Shown in pieces: positions 34,540 to 43,410 of a DNA stretch of 64,000 nt; the first letter of the stretch is position 1; every line of letters begins with the position of its first letter. The DNA is from Bacillus pumilus (lineage in GTDB: Bacteria > Bacillota > Bacilli > Bacillales > Bacillaceae). The stretch lies in assembly GCF_038738535.1 (NCBI RefSeq), contig NZ_CP046128.1, forward strand, positions 1,798,001 through 1,862,000, read 5' to 3'. The notes beneath the pieces are model-generated. The model worked only from the letters and a program-made list of their open reading frames with translations, did not search any database and was not told the origin of the DNA. Position numbers and translations under genes: made by a program.

Positions 34540-35865
34540 TTGACTGAAGAGCCAAGACTAAAACGCAGCCTGACTGTCTTTCCACTTGTTGTGATCGGGC
34601 TTGCTTATATGGATCCACTTGTCGTATTTGATTCATACGGCATTGTTGCTCAGCTGACGAAAGGACACGTCGCTGCAGCTTATATATTTACGTTACTTGC
34701 ATTACTATTGACAGCGCTTAGCTATGGGAATATGGTGAAGGCTTTTCCAAAAGCAGGATCTGCTTATACATATGCGCAAAAAAGTATTCATCCTCATGTC
34801 GGCTTCCTTGTGGGCTGGACACTTTTACTGGATTATTTATTTTTGCCTATGGTGAATTTTGCGATCGGAAGTGCTTATTTAACCGCAGCCTTTCCTGATG
34901 TACCTCATTACATTTGGATCATCATACTTGCTATCGCCATAACGACTGTCAATGTAATCGGTATTCGGCTTACAGCCAACATCACGGCACTATTTGTGAC
35001 CTTCCAGGTCATTGTCGCCGTCACTTTTGTTGGGTTTGTTATTTATGGGCTCACACAAAACGCTGGAAGTGGAGAATTATTGTCCGCCCGGCCTTTTTAT
35101 TCAGCGAGCTTAGAACCAGCGCTTATTTTTTCAGGAGCGACCATTTTATGTTTTTCGTTTCTAGGATTTGATGCAATTTCGACCATGTCTGAGGAAACCA
35201 TTAAGCCAAAAAAGACGATCCCACTTGCCATCTTCTTAACCGTCGCCATTGGAGGCGTACTGTTTACCTTGACGTCTTATTTTTTGCAGCAGGTATTTCC
35301 AAATTTTCAACAGTTCAAGCATCCCGATGCTGCCTCACTTGAAATTGCGGAATTTGTGGGGGGCGCATTTCTCCACTCGTTCTTTTTAGCTGGCACAATG
35401 GTCGCTGTCATCTCTTCTTCCTTATCGTCACATGCAAGTGCAGCAAGGCTGTTATATGCAATGGGTAGAGATGAGTCGTTACCGAAGCGTTTCTTCGGAT
35501 ATATTCATCCGAGATTAAAAACCCCTGTTTTTAATATTTTATTAATTGGTGCTTTCTCCTTAACCGCAGTCGTTGGCGAACTTGAAGTCATTTATTCCTT
35601 TATCAGCTTCGGCGCGTTGATTGGATTCACTTTTGTGAACTTGTCTGTTTTTGCGTACTATTTCGTCAGACAAAAACAAAGAGGTGTACTCAATACATTG
35701 AGATACGCATTGATCCCTCTGTGCGGGACGGCCTTTTGTATTTGGCTGTTAACGAGCATCAGTACAAATGCATTAATCATTGGTATGCTTTGGCTGATTA
35801 TCGGTTTTGTTTATTTCTGCTACAGATTGAAAACAAGACCCGAATTTACATTTGGGTATGATTGA
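34540..35865 (+). CDS. APC-superfamily amino acid/polyamine permease
   Basis: This is a 441-residue transporter with about twelve hydrophobic helices. The first helix contains FPLVVIGLAYMDPLVVFDSYG, and PKAGSAYTYAQKSIHPHVGF and GFDAISTMSEETIKPKKTIP are typical of the APC family, nearest in appearance to putrescine importers (PuuP-like). The start codon is TTG at 34540; AGAGGAG lies 12 nt upstream, a little far, and no better start exists. It is divergent from czrA and has its own strong promoter. The substrate is not certain. Confidence 0.82.
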   Translation: MTEEPRLKRSLTVFPLVVIGLAYMDPLVVFDSYGIVAQLTKGHVAAAYIFTLLALLLTALSYGNMVKAFPKAGSAYTYAQKSIHPHVGFLVGWTLLLDYLFLPMVNFAIGSAYLTAAFPDVPHYIWIIILAIAITTVNVIGIRLTANITALFVTFQVIVAVTFVGFVIYGLTQNAGSGELLSARPFYSASLEPALIFSGATILCFSFLGFDAISTMSEETIKPKKTIPLAIFLTVAIGGVLFTLTSYFLQQVFPNFQQFKHPDAASLEIAEFVGGAFLHSFFLAGTMVAVISSSLSSHASAARLLYAMGRDESLPKRFFGYIHPRLKTPVFNILLIGAFSLTAVVGELEVIYSFISFGALIGFTFVNLSVFAYYFVRQKQRGVLNTLRYALIPLCGTAFCIWLLTSISTNALIIGMLWLIIGFVYFCYRLKTRPEFTFGYD

Positions 35866-35880
35866 TTATAAGGTTTTCAC

Positions 35881-35909
35881 TTGGTATCCTGTGCAGGATA
35901 TGGCATAAT
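35881..35909 (+). promoter_or_regulatory. yocA promoter with palindrome in the spacer
   Basis: TTGGTA (35881-35886) and CATAAT (35904-35909) have a 17-bp spacer. A perfect inverted repeat TATCCTG-TG-CAGGATA (35885-35900) fills the spacer, the classic position for a repressor to exclude RNA polymerase. Confidence 0.55.
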
Positions 35910-35962
35910 AAAAAGGCTGTACTTCCCTTTTAAAAGCGGGGCAAAACAGGGGTGAACTGACC

Positions 35963-36625
35963 TTGAAAAAGAAAAAAACAGGATGTTTTGCCATTTCAGG
36001 CTGCTTCACGATTTTTCTGTTTGTTTTCGTATTAGCAGCCATTGTCATGTCCTTTAATCAAAAGGAATTAAAAAAGCTGCCGATTGATACGGAATCAATT
36101 GTTTTGTCGAGATTGGATGATTACAAGCCGCTTGTAGAAACAGAGCTAAGAGATCAAGATTTAGATCAATATACCGCGTTAATCCTCGGTATGATGTATC
36201 AAGAATCAAAAGGCAGAGGCGGAGATCCAATGCAGTCCTCTGAATCTCTTGGTTTGAAACGAAATGAAATCAATGACCCTCAGAAAAGCATTAGACAAGG
36301 AGTCCATCATTTTTCTACTATGTACAAGCATGGGAAGAAAAAAGGCGTTGATTTGGAAACCATTATTCAAAGCTATAATATGGGAATCGGCTATATTGAT
36401 TTTGTTGCAAAAAACGGGGGAAAACATTCCGAGAAATTGGCAAAGCAATACTCCAAAAAGCAAGTGAAACAAAACCCCGAAGTCTATACGTGCGGAGGCA
36501 ACAAAGATAACTTCCGCTATCCGTATTGCTACGGTGATTTCACTTATGCTGAAAAAGTAAAAGAAAAAACGAAAACAGTTGAAGAAAAGATGAAATTGGC
36601 TTCATCATCCACACCATCATCGTAA
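35963..36625 (+). CDS. yocA: lysozyme-like lytic transglycosylase (YocA)
   Basis: This is a probable membrane-anchored muramidase. A basic N-terminus with one membrane helix (residues about 8-30) is followed by a lysozyme-like domain of the kind found in CwlT: LILGMMYQESKGRGGDPMQ carries the catalytic Glu, with SSESLG and then SYNMGIGYIDFV. Two cysteines in YTCGGNKDNFRYPYCYGDF may bond. The start is TTG with GGGGTG upstream; the length is 220 residues, near B. subtilis YocA. It lies at the left edge of the accessory block. Confidence 0.82.
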   Translation: MKKKKTGCFAISGCFTIFLFVFVLAAIVMSFNQKELKKLPIDTESIVLSRLDDYKPLVETELRDQDLDQYTALILGMMYQESKGRGGDPMQSSESLGLKRNEINDPQKSIRQGVHHFSTMYKHGKKKGVDLETIIQSYNMGIGYIDFVAKNGGKHSEKLAKQYSKKQVKQNPEVYTCGGNKDNFRYPYCYGDFTYAEKVKEKTKTVEEKMKLASSSTPSS

Positions 36626-36632
36626 AAAAACA

Positions 36633-36684
36633 TTTCTCATTGGTATAATCAGTACTAACATAGTTTGATTATATCAATGAGAAA
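36633..36684. terminator. long AT-rich inverted repeat, probable terminator
   Basis: Arms of 19 bp (36633-36651 and 36666-36684) pair with a single wobble or mismatch around a 14-nt loop. On the minus strand the stem is followed by TGTTTTTTT, so it is a plausible terminator for the metallopeptidase-like gene, and it may also stop yocA transcripts. The stem is unusually long and AT-rich for this window. Confidence 0.6.
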
Positions 36685-36740
36685 AATGCTACACACAAAT
36701 CTTTAGTGATAAAATTTTCACAAAGTCGGCTTAATACAGT

Positions 36741-37826
36741 TCATTCTAATGTAAAATCCCTATTTTTTCTTTCAAATAGTGGGAGCCTCGAAAAACTGAT
36801 TAATTTATTTCTTAAATTATCCCAGTTAGTTTCCAAATCTGATACTGTATTTACATACTTTTCATTCTTCATAGTTTCAGTCATAGCATATTCTGTATGG
36901 AATTTTGAATTATAATATTCTTCAGCATACATTGCTCCATCTAGGAGCTTTTTTACTAGTTTCTCTTCACTATCCCCACTGCGATAATTTATTTTGTAAA
37001 TACCATTATCTATACTCTCTACAATTGAAGTTAGTATTAGGACAAATCGCGCTACACTTGGTAAGTGTGTCCTATCAGTCGAATACTCTTCATCATTCAA
37101 TATATGTTGTGAAATTAAAAAATTACTTCTAATTGCAAAAGACCACCAAAAAAACAAATCAATTGGCTTTATCAATAAAGCGGGATCAACTCTTTCTTCA
37201 AAATGATTATATAATATTAATAAATATCTAAAACTATCTGTACCTGCAAAAAAGTCAGCATCCATTTCCATAGTTTTAATATCTAATGGAGATATATTAT
37301 TAGTTCTTCTATTAATGTAATACATAGGGATATAACTTAAATCGTTATTATTCAAATATTGACAATGACCGTTGAGTAAATGCCCTAATTCATGAGTTAA
37401 AATGAATCTGGATACAAAAACAGTAAGAAAACTTGCTAAATTATAATCTATTGTTTCATTATTTAATATTATCCCCTCCTTATTTTCATCTTGTAAAAGA
37501 AGCAAGAATGATACATCATCTCCTTGTTTTTTGCTTATTTTAAAATGTAAATCATTTATAAACTTGTGGTTTAATTCTTCTGCAAAACCAATAAAATAAT
37601 CAAAAAAATTGCTAATTACTCCTGTATTTATTTCTATATGGTCAATATTATCTTTACACCAAGCTTTTCCGCCTAAACGTCCATCATTTTTTATAAAGAA
37701 TTTTAATTGAGTTTCTGAAAGAGACATATCTTTTCTTGAAGTATTTTTCATTATATCTTGATAGCCTTCATAAATAGATTGTGCTCTTTTTTGAATATCA
37801 CTATAAAAAACTTCTTTGTTCCTCAT
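36741..37826 (-). CDS. putative zinc metallopeptidase, AT-rich accessory gene
   Basis: I do not recognise this 361-residue protein as a named family. A zinc-binding HELGH (residues 145-149) stands in FILTHELGHLLNGH, and 38 residues later EMDAD (187-191) supplies the likely third ligand, the HExxH...ExxxD layout of gluzincin-type peptidases. No signal peptide is visible; a hydrophobic stretch follows at about 195-235. The DNA is clearly more AT-rich than its neighbours, and codon use (many AAT, TTA, ATA) differs, which suggests horizontal transfer. It lies between yocA and an insertion-sequence relic. A role in phage or competitor defence, or in toxin release, is possible but unsupported. Confidence 0.7.
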   Translation of the reverse strand: MRNKEVFYSDIQKRAQSIYEGYQDIMKNTSRKDMSLSETQLKFFIKNDGRLGGKAWCKDNIDHIEINTGVISNFFDYFIGFAEELNHKFINDLHFKISKKQGDDVSFLLLLQDENKEGIILNNETIDYNLASFLTVFVSRFILTHELGHLLNGHCQYLNNNDLSYIPMYYINRRTNNISPLDIKTMEMDADFFAGTDSFRYLLILYNHFEERVDPALLIKPIDLFFWWSFAIRSNFLISQHILNDEEYSTDRTHLPSVARFVLILTSIVESIDNGIYKINYRSGDSEEKLVKKLLDGAMYAEEYYNSKFHTEYAMTETMKNEKYVNTVSDLETNWDNLRNKLISFSRLPLFERKNRDFTLE

Positions 37827-38026
37827 TAAAACACCTACTTATACTAATTTTGAATATATTAATCTTTTGGATTCAAGATTATTGAAATATTTTTTAATTC
37901 ATAATTATAACTTATAAGGTATTTATTTACAACATAAGACCTTAAACTTTATTTGTAGCAAAAAAATGTTTAAAAGAATAATTAACATTTCAAAATCTCA
38001 TTATCTAACTCATTCTTAATTATCAT
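37827..38026. other. AT-rich intergenic stretch
   Basis: This stretch lies upstream of the metallopeptidase-like gene. It has several short inverted AT tracts and presumably that gene's promoter, but nothing that can be assigned securely and no reading frame. Confidence 0.4.
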
Positions 38027-38059
38027 AAAATGAAAAGCACTTCCTAAATGGAAGTGCTC

Positions 38060-38098
38060 AGATTGTAGAGAAACTCATGTTTTTCTACAATCTTTTTT
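38060..38098. terminator. hairpin with T-run inside the IS relic
   Basis: AGATTGTAGA (38060-38069) pairs with TCTACAATCT (38084-38093) and is followed by TTTTTATTC on the plus strand, a standard terminator form. Confidence 0.6.
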
Positions 38099-38346
38099 AT
38101 TCTTTTTCAAGTTGTCTTTCAGAACGGATACCGTAAAGGTATCCGATAAACATCATTTTGAACAAAATAAGTGGATCAAAGAGAAGGGCGACCTTTATTC
38201 TCGCTATAATACGGTTTTACTTTATCTACGATAAATGAAAAGTCAATGTACTGATCAATTTTACGAAGCAGGTGATCCTCTTCGACCAGTTGATCTAGTA
38301 ATACAAATTCAGCTTCGTGCTGAGAAGAATTTCTAGTGTGGAACAT
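38097..38346 (-). pseudogene. truncated, frameshifted IS1182 transposase
   Basis: Reading from ATG 38344-38346 (AAGGAAGG upstream) gives MFHTRNSSQHEAEFVLLDQL, then DQYIDFSFIVDKVKPYYSEN, then KGRPSL and a stop. A one-base shift near 38178 restores DPLILFKMMFIGYLYGIRSE and RQLEKE before the stop at 38097. Both pieces match the conserved N-terminus of IS1182-family transposases as I know them. Only about 80 of the usual 450 or so residues remain. Confidence 0.8.
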
Positions 38347-38422
38347 GAGAAAAACACCTTCCTTTAGTTTGCTTTTTTCTATTATAAAATGGGGGAATGG
38401 AAACTTTAAGGAAAAAAATAAA

Positions 38423-38445
38423 GCTGTCGAGATTTTCTCGACAGC
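38423..38445 (-). terminator. terminator of the mmgDEF operon
   Basis: A perfect 10-bp stem, GCTGTCGAGA (38423-38432) with TCTCGACAGC (38436-38445), is followed on the minus strand by TTTATTTTTTT. A second hairpin, AGCACTTCC/GGAAGTGCT (38449-38471), stands just before it after the mmgF stop. Confidence 0.85.
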
Positions 38446-38478
38446 CTGAGCACTTCCTAAACGGAAGTGCTTTTCATT

Positions 38479-39396
38479 TTATCGCTGTTCTTTCCCGATT
38501 TCCGGCAGGATCGTTTTCGCTAAATGCTGATCCATTTCCTCATATTCATCATATTGAATCGTTTCATACAGCTCTTTTCTCGTTTGCATGTCCTTCAGCA
38601 TTCCTTGCTGCGTCCCCTTCTCCATGATTTCTGTAAATAAACGCTCATACGCTTTTGCAGCGACTCTGAGTGATGACACAGGGTATATGACCATTTGGAA
38701 TCCAAACATCGAAAATTCATCTGCATGATAATAAGGAGTCTTACCAAACTCCGTCATATTTGCAAGAAGAGGTCCTTTTATGCTGCTTGACGCATGCGTG
38801 AAGTCTTCAGCTGTAATGAGCGCCTCAGGAAAAATAGCATCAGCTCCTGCTTCGACATAAAGATTGCCTCTGCGGATGACATCCTCCATCCCGTTTACAG
38901 ACTTTGCATCGGTTCTTGCAATCACCAAAAGCGTTGGTGCCGCTTGTTTGATGGCTTTGATTTTCGCGATCATCTCTTCTACTGGAACGAGCGATTTTCC
39001 GTTTAAATGTCCGCATTTTTTCGGCATTTGCTGATCTTCAATTTGAACAGCTGCCACCTTGCTCTCTACCATTTCTTTGGCCGCCCTTGCAGCATTCAAT
39101 ACGCCGCCATAGCCAGTATCCATATCGACCAAAAGCGGCAGCTGAGAAGCTCGAATGATTTCCTTCGCTTTTTCAGCCATTTCCGTTGAATGGATCATGC
39201 CGAGATCAGGCAGTCCTTTGCTGGCACAAAAAGCGGCGCCAGATAAATAGAGCCCTTGGAAGCCCATTTTTTTTGCATAAAGCGCAGACATTCCATCGTG
39301 AACGCCTGGGATTTGAAATAAAGCTGATTTGTGCATTTGTTCTTTAAAGGCTGCGGCTAAATCTGCTTGACTTGATTCATCATTCACGATCCACAC
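38479..39396 (-). CDS. mmgF: 2-methylisocitrate lyase
   Basis: The enzyme cleaves 2-methylisocitrate to pyruvate and succinate, the last step of propionate breakdown by the methylcitrate cycle. The 305-residue TIM-barrel protein carries the active-site loop PKKCGHLNG (KKCGH with catalytic Cys), DMDTGYGG and VAAVQIEDQQ, typical of PrpB/YqiQ. The start is GTG with GGGGG 7 nt upstream. It is the last gene of mmgD-mmgE-mmgF, 12 bp after mmgE. Its stop codon lies within the outer edge of an IS-derived terminal repeat. Confidence 0.93.
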   Translation of the reverse strand: MWIVNDESSQADLAAAFKEQMHKSALFQIPGVHDGMSALYAKKMGFQGLYLSGAAFCASKGLPDLGMIHSTEMAEKAKEIIRASQLPLLVDMDTGYGGVLNAARAAKEMVESKVAAVQIEDQQMPKKCGHLNGKSLVPVEEMIAKIKAIKQAAPTLLVIARTDAKSVNGMEDVIRRGNLYVEAGADAIFPEALITAEDFTHASSSIKGPLLANMTEFGKTPYYHADEFSMFGFQMVIYPVSSLRVAAKAYERLFTEIMEKGTQQGMLKDMQTRKELYETIQYDEYEEMDQHLAKTILPEIGKEQR

Positions 39397-39408
39397 ACTA
39401 GTTCCCCC

Positions 39409-40845
39409 TTATATGACGAATAGGTCCATAAATGCTGGTACGGTTGTTGTTTTTAATTGATTTGGATTTTGACAGAGTGACACAATTTGATCCACTTGTT
39501 TTTGTGGAAATCTTGTCTTCAAATGATAGACCCATTTCTTTTCAAGCAGCGGAATGCCTTCCTGTCTTCTTCTGCGATGACCAAGCGGGTATTCAATTTC
39601 GATTCGGTCTGTCATCGTCCCGTCTTTAAAGAAGATCTGCACACAGTTTGCTATTGATCTCTTTTTCGGATCTAAATAATCTGCTGTATAACGTTTATCT
39701 TCTTTGACAACCATTTGATCCCGGAGACGATCAATGGCCGGATTTCGCGCCGTTTCTTCTTCATAATGGTCAGCTGTCAGCTCACCATAGATCAATCCAA
39801 TCGCGGTAATATACTGCAAGCAATGATCGCGGTCTGCTGGGTTATACAGCGGCCCCTTCTTATCAATAATCCGAATCGCTGATTCATGTGTTGTAATCTC
39901 TACCCGGTCTATTTCATCTAATCGATCTTTTACAGCGTCATGCAGCATCATAGCGGCCTCTGCAGCCGTCTGGGCATGAAACTCAGCAGGATAAGCAATT
40001 TTGAAAAGCACATTTTCTATGACGTATGATCCTAGCGGCTGAGCGAGTGTGAGAGATTTTCCTTGCATAAGAACATCTTCAAAGCCCCACTTCTCAGCAC
40101 TAAGCGGTGTTTGATAGCCCATTTCCCCTTTTAGTGTCATCATTGCCAGTCTTACCCCGCGGCTTGTTGCATCACCCGCTGCCCACGATTTCCTTGATCC
40201 TGTGTTTGGGGCGTGGCGATACGTCCTAAGCGGAGAATTATCAACAAACGCTTGCGATAAAACATGCTGCACGTCTTCCTTTGTTCCGCCAAGCAATGCA
40301 CACACAACAGCACTTGTTGCCACTTTGACAAATAACACATGGTCCAAACCATTTCGATTCAGACAATTTTCTAAAGCGAGCACACCTTGAATTTCATGTG
40401 CCTTGACGATCGCATGCAGTACGTCATTCATCGAAAGCGGCTCTTCACCGTTTGCAAGCCGCGTTCTGCTGATGTAATCACTTACAGCTAATATTCCGCC
40501 TAAGTTATCTGACGGATGTCCCCACTCCTCTGCAAGCCACGTGTCATTATAATCTAACCAGCGAATCATACAGCCTATATCAAAAGCCGCTTGAACAGGA
40601 TCTAGCACAAACGAAGTGCCTGGAACTCTTGCTCCGTTAGGCACAACGGTACCAGGTACGATGGGGCCAAGATGCTTCGTACATTCCGGAAAATTGAGCG
40701 CCAGCATTCCGCAGCCGAGTGTGTCTATCAGTACATACCGCGCTGTTTCAATGGCTTCTTTGCTCGTAATCTCCCCGTCTACTGCATAGGCTGCGATTTC
40801 TTCCAATAGCTGATCCGTTTGATTGGCGACTGCTGTTTTATTCAT
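39409..40845 (-). CDS. mmgE: 2-methylcitrate dehydratase
   Basis: The enzyme belongs to the MmgE/PrpD family and dehydrates 2-methylcitrate. The protein is 478 residues from the second ATG (40843-40845), which is 7 nt from GGGGG; the first ATG, two codons upstream, is only 1 nt from it. Family signatures include [20 protein letters not shown] near residue 90 and [14 protein letters not shown]. It sits between mmgD and mmgF with coupled spacing. An aconitase-like partner is not encoded here. Confidence 0.93.
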   Translation of the reverse strand: MNKTAVANQTDQLLEEIAAYAVDGEITSKEAIETARYVLIDTLGCGMLALNFPECTKHLGPIVPGTVVPNGARVPGTSFVLDPVQAAFDIGCMIRWLDYNDTWLAEEWGHPSDNLGGILAVSDYISRTRLANGEEPLSMNDVLHAIVKAHEIQGVLALENCLNRNGLDHVLFVKVATSAVVCALLGGTKEDVQHVLSQAFVDNSPLRTYRHAPNTGSRKSWAAGDATSRGVRLAMMTLKGEMGYQTPLSAEKWGFEDVLMQGKSLTLAQPLGSYVIENVLFKIAYPAEFHAQTAAEAAMMLHDAVKDRLDEIDRVEITTHESAIRIIDKKGPLYNPADRDHCLQYITAIGLIYGELTADHYEEETARNPAIDRLRDQMVVKEDKRYTADYLDPKKRSIANCVQIFFKDGTMTDRIEIEYPLGHRRRRQEGIPLLEKKWVYHLKTRFPQKQVDQIVSLCQNPNQLKTTTVPAFMDLFVI

Positions 40846-40847
40846 GT

Positions 40848-41990
40848 TCATTCCCCCGTTTTTCTATCATCATCTGAGACTTTTAATCCTCTTGGCCCTA
40901 AATACCGGACTCTCGGTCTAAAAATGCGATTATGCAAATGCTGTTCAATAACATGGGCTGCTAATCCACTAGCTCTAGCAGCAAAGAAAATCGGTGTATA
41001 AAGTGAAATTGGAATCCCGAGCACGTAATAAATAGGTGCGGCGTAATAATCAAGATTCGGATAGAGGTTTTTCTTCTCTTTCATGTATGCCTCGCCTGCT
41101 GCACACATGTCATAAAGCGTTGTATCTCCCTTTGATTCCGTAAGCGTTTTCAATGATCGTTTTAAAAGAGCGGCTCTTGGGTCCATTTTTCTCATGTATA
41201 CCCTGTGGCCAAAGCCCATCATTTTTTCTTTTGCGGCTAATTTTCGTTCAATCAGCGCAAGGAATCCTTCCGTTGTTTTTCCTTCGAGAAGCATGTGCAT
41301 GACAGCTTCATTCGCTCCCCCGTGCAAGTCACCTTTTAATGAAGAAATCGCTCCAGTAAAAGCACCATACATGTCAGAATGTGTGGATGCGATGACTCTG
41401 GCGGCAAACGTTGAATTAGGCAGTTCATGTTCACTATATAATGTGAGTGTTTGGTCAAAAGCGGTGATTTCGTCTTGTGTTGGAGTACGTCCTGTGAGCA
41501 TGGCTAAAAAGGTTTCAGTGTAGGATTTGGTCTGATCTGGAGAAATAGCGGCGTCTTTTGTGAGAATATGATAGCTTCCAGCAACAATGGCCGGCAGCTG
41601 GCCGAGTAATCGAACAGCACGCCTTTGCTGGCACGCTTCTGATCGATCATGTAATGCATCATCGTACCCACTAAGAGCAGATATGCACGTTCTCATGGCA
41701 TCCATAGGATGAGTGGTTTTTGGCAGCTTTGTTAAAATGGTTTGAATGGTTGGATGTAAGTTGGTTTGTGAGGAAATGTCTTGCTGAAATTGGTGATATT
41801 CCATGGTATCTGGTAATCTTCCATAAATAAGCAGATAGGCTGTTTCTAAATAGGTCTTTTTTTGTGCCAACTCGATGAGGTCATACCCGCGAATTACAAT
41901 TTCTTCTTGCTGCACATCTAAGTATGAGATAGACGTTTCGCTTGCCACAATGTCTTCAAGCCCCGGTTTATAATGCAGTTGTTCAGTCAT
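40848..41990 (-). CDS. mmgD: 2-methylcitrate synthase
   Basis: MmgD condenses propionyl-CoA (or acetyl-CoA) with oxaloacetate. The 380-residue citrate-synthase-fold protein has the catalytic His motifs [15 protein letters not shown] and [10 protein letters not shown], then [15 protein letters not shown], and a C-terminal active-site Asp region [14 protein letters not shown]. The start is the second of two adjacent ATGs (41988-41990), 7 nt from GGGGG. It is the first gene of the operon, with a good sigma-A promoter at 42100-42128. In B. subtilis mmgDEF follow mmgABC; here they stand alone between yozB and an IS relic. Confidence 0.93.
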   Translation of the reverse strand: MTEQLHYKPGLEDIVASETSISYLDVQQEEIVIRGYDLIELAQKKTYLETAYLLIYGRLPDTMEYHQFQQDISSQTNLHPTIQTILTKLPKTTHPMDAMRTCISALSGYDDALHDRSEACQQRRAVRLLGQLPAIVAGSYHILTKDAAISPDQTKSYTETFLAMLTGRTPTQDEITAFDQTLTLYSEHELPNSTFAARVIASTHSDMYGAFTGAISSLKGDLHGGANEAVMHMLLEGKTTEGFLALIERKLAAKEKMMGFGHRVYMRKMDPRAALLKRSLKTLTESKGDTTLYDMCAAGEAYMKEKKNLYPNLDYYAAPIYYVLGIPISLYTPIFFAARASGLAAHVIEQHLHNRIFRPRVRYLGPRGLKVSDDDRKTGE

Positions 41991-42099
41991 CATATAACCC
42001 CCGTTTCGTTCAATTGTTGTTCTCCAAACGAGCAAACGGCCAGAAATGATGTGAGTCTATAGATGGGAAGATACCGTGCAAGTCGGATACCCAATTCCC

Positions 42100-42128
42100 A
42101 TTTTATCCAAAGCACTGCCTCTTGTAAA
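42100..42128 (-). promoter_or_regulatory. sigma-A promoter of mmgDEF
   Basis: TTTACA (42123-42128) and TAAAAT (42100-42105) on the minus strand are spaced by 17 bp, about 110 bp upstream of mmgD. No sigma-E-like element was obvious, unlike the mother-cell control reported for the B. subtilis mmg operon. Confidence 0.7.
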
Positions 42129-42134
42129 TAAAAG

Positions 42135-42160
42135 AACGTATGTCCAGTTGGGCATACGTT
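42135..42160 (-). terminator. terminator of ctaM (yozB)
   Basis: AACGTATG (42135-42142) and CATACGTT (42153-42160) form a stem after the yozB stop, followed on the minus strand by CTTTTATTT. The T-tract is weak. Confidence 0.55.
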
Positions 42161-42698
42161 AGCTGTAATATGGAGAAATCATCATATACACAATGACGCC
42201 AGTGAGACTGACATAAAGCCATAGCGGCATTGTCCAGCGGGCAATTTTACGGTGACGCTCGACTTGCATCTGTGCGCCTCTAAACAGAGTAATCAGGGCA
42301 AGCGGTACAATTACAGCTGATAAGACGATATGTGTGATTAAAATAAAGAAGTAAATTGGACGGATGATCCCTTCTCCTCCGAAATGGGTATCAGCTGCCA
42401 TTGAATGATATGTCACATACGAAATTAAAAAGACAAGTGTCGTTGAAAATGCAGCAAAGATAAATCGTCTATGCGCTTTAATGTTCTTTTGTTTAATCAT
42501 GATGAGTGCTGAAAGTAAAAAGATAAACGTAAAGCTGTTCATCACGGCATTAAGTAACGGCAAAAATGTAATATCCAGATGACTAAATTTATCTGATTTT
42601 GGCATTAAAAATAATAAAGCGATTAATCCGTTTATGGCAATTGTTAAAATGATCACAATACCAGTGAAATTTTTCGGTTTTTGATTCTGTTCGTTCAT
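42159..42698 (-). CDS. ctaM: cytochrome oxidase assembly factor CtaM (DUF420)
   Basis: This is a 179-residue membrane protein with five helices of the DUF420 family, known in B. subtilis as YozB and in Staphylococcus as CtaM, a factor needed for haem-copper oxidase maturation. HLDITFLPLLNAVMNSFTFI and the histidines in YVTYHSMAADTHFGG and ILITHIVLSAV are characteristic conserved positions. It is followed on the same strand by mmgD and is a single core gene at the right border of the accessory block. Confidence 0.85.
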   Translation of the reverse strand: MNEQNQKPKNFTGIVIILTIAINGLIALLFLMPKSDKFSHLDITFLPLLNAVMNSFTFIFLLSALIMIKQKNIKAHRRFIFAAFSTTLVFLISYVTYHSMAADTHFGGEGIIRPIYFFILITHIVLSAVIVPLALITLFRGAQMQVERHRKIARWTMPLWLYVSLTGVIVYMMISPYYS

Positions 42699-42902
42699 GT
42701 TTGAAAACCTCTCTTTATTAGTTCCGACTAAGAGTATGTTATTTAACTTTCTCTATAAAGTCAATGAATTCGCTGTCTTCGTCGAATTTTAGACAAACTT
42801 AAGGGTTGCAGGCGTTCTAACGGCTTGAAAGATCCATCCACTTCCTTTAGAATTGGAATTTATGTGATTTTTATCATTTCTGATATGAAAGGAGTAATGG
42901 AC

Positions 42903-43409
42903 TTGTCAATCTTACAGGAAACAGCCAAAGATGTGAAGACGTTAGAGCAAGAATTACAGCAATTGCAGTTCCAAATGTATCGAATGCAAGAAAATATGAA
43001 AGATATTTCGAAAAAAGCAAAAATCATTGGCATCGATCAAGCGAAAGAAGATGAGTGGATGATCGTCTCTGCCATTGAAAGTGCAGATACATGTAAAATT
43101 ATGTTGAGCGATTGTGAAAAAGCTTATCGCGGACAATCTGATTTTTCCTTAATTGCGGAATATCCTGAAGAAGGAAAGATTCATATTGCCGATATTAAAG
43201 GCCCGCCAGATAATGGGTACGGCTCCATCTGTATGAAGCATTTAAAAGAAATCGCAAGAGAGCAGAACATACCAGTGATTACTGGCGACCTCGTCAAAAG
43301 GGACTGGAATCACGTGGACCGCTTGATTCATTTTTATGAAAAACATCAATTTGATGTCCAAATCAATTGGAAAGAACAAAGCGGAGAAATTTATTGGGTG
43401 GACAGCTAA
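42903..43409 (+). CDS. yocC: conserved protein YocC
   Basis: This is a soluble protein of 168 residues starting at TTG 42903, which has AAAGGAG 8 nt upstream; an in-frame ATG at 42825 has no ribosome site. The first 45 residues form a coiled coil with regular Leu/Gln/Met spacing (LEQELQQLQFQMYRMQENMK). The remainder ends in a GNAT-like piece (GYGSICMKHLKEIAREQNIP, then VDRLIHFYEKHQFDV) without an obvious acetyl-CoA motif A. It corresponds by place to B. subtilis yocC. Function is unknown. A strong terminator follows. Confidence 0.75.
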   Translation: MSILQETAKDVKTLEQELQQLQFQMYRMQENMKDISKKAKIIGIDQAKEDEWMIVSAIESADTCKIMLSDCEKAYRGQSDFSLIAEYPEEGKIHIADIKGPPDNGYGSICMKHLKEIAREQNIPVITGDLVKRDWNHVDRLIHFYEKHQFDVQINWKEQSGEIYWVDS

Positions 43410-43410
43410 C

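Larger units (their letters stand above)
38027..38480 (-). mobile_element. relic of an IS1182-type insertion sequence
   Basis: A 454-bp segment is bounded by two 35-bp ends, 38027-38061 and 38446-38480, arranged as inverted repeats. Each contains the hairpin AGCACTTCC...GGAAGTGCT and continues inward with related CAG-NN-TGT-N-GAGAAA sequence and a second hairpin (38061-38092 and 38423-38445). Between them lies the 5' end of a transposase gene with its promoter (TTAAAG, 17 bp, TATAAT) and a frameshift. Most of the transposase is deleted. The right end overlaps the mmgF stop codon and supplies its terminators. It resembles a MITE-like internally deleted derivative and is no longer autonomous. 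Confidence 0.75.

Noticed and set aside
36633-36684. Long inverted repeat as a MITE end or attachment site
   Set aside because: The arms stand next to each other with a 14-nt loop and a T-run follows on the minus strand, so a terminator is simpler. No second copy was seen near 37827-38026.
38097-38346. Intact small gene of about 56 codons
   Set aside because: The sequence continues in a shifted frame with conserved IS1182 transposase residues, so it is a pseudogene fragment and not a small gene.
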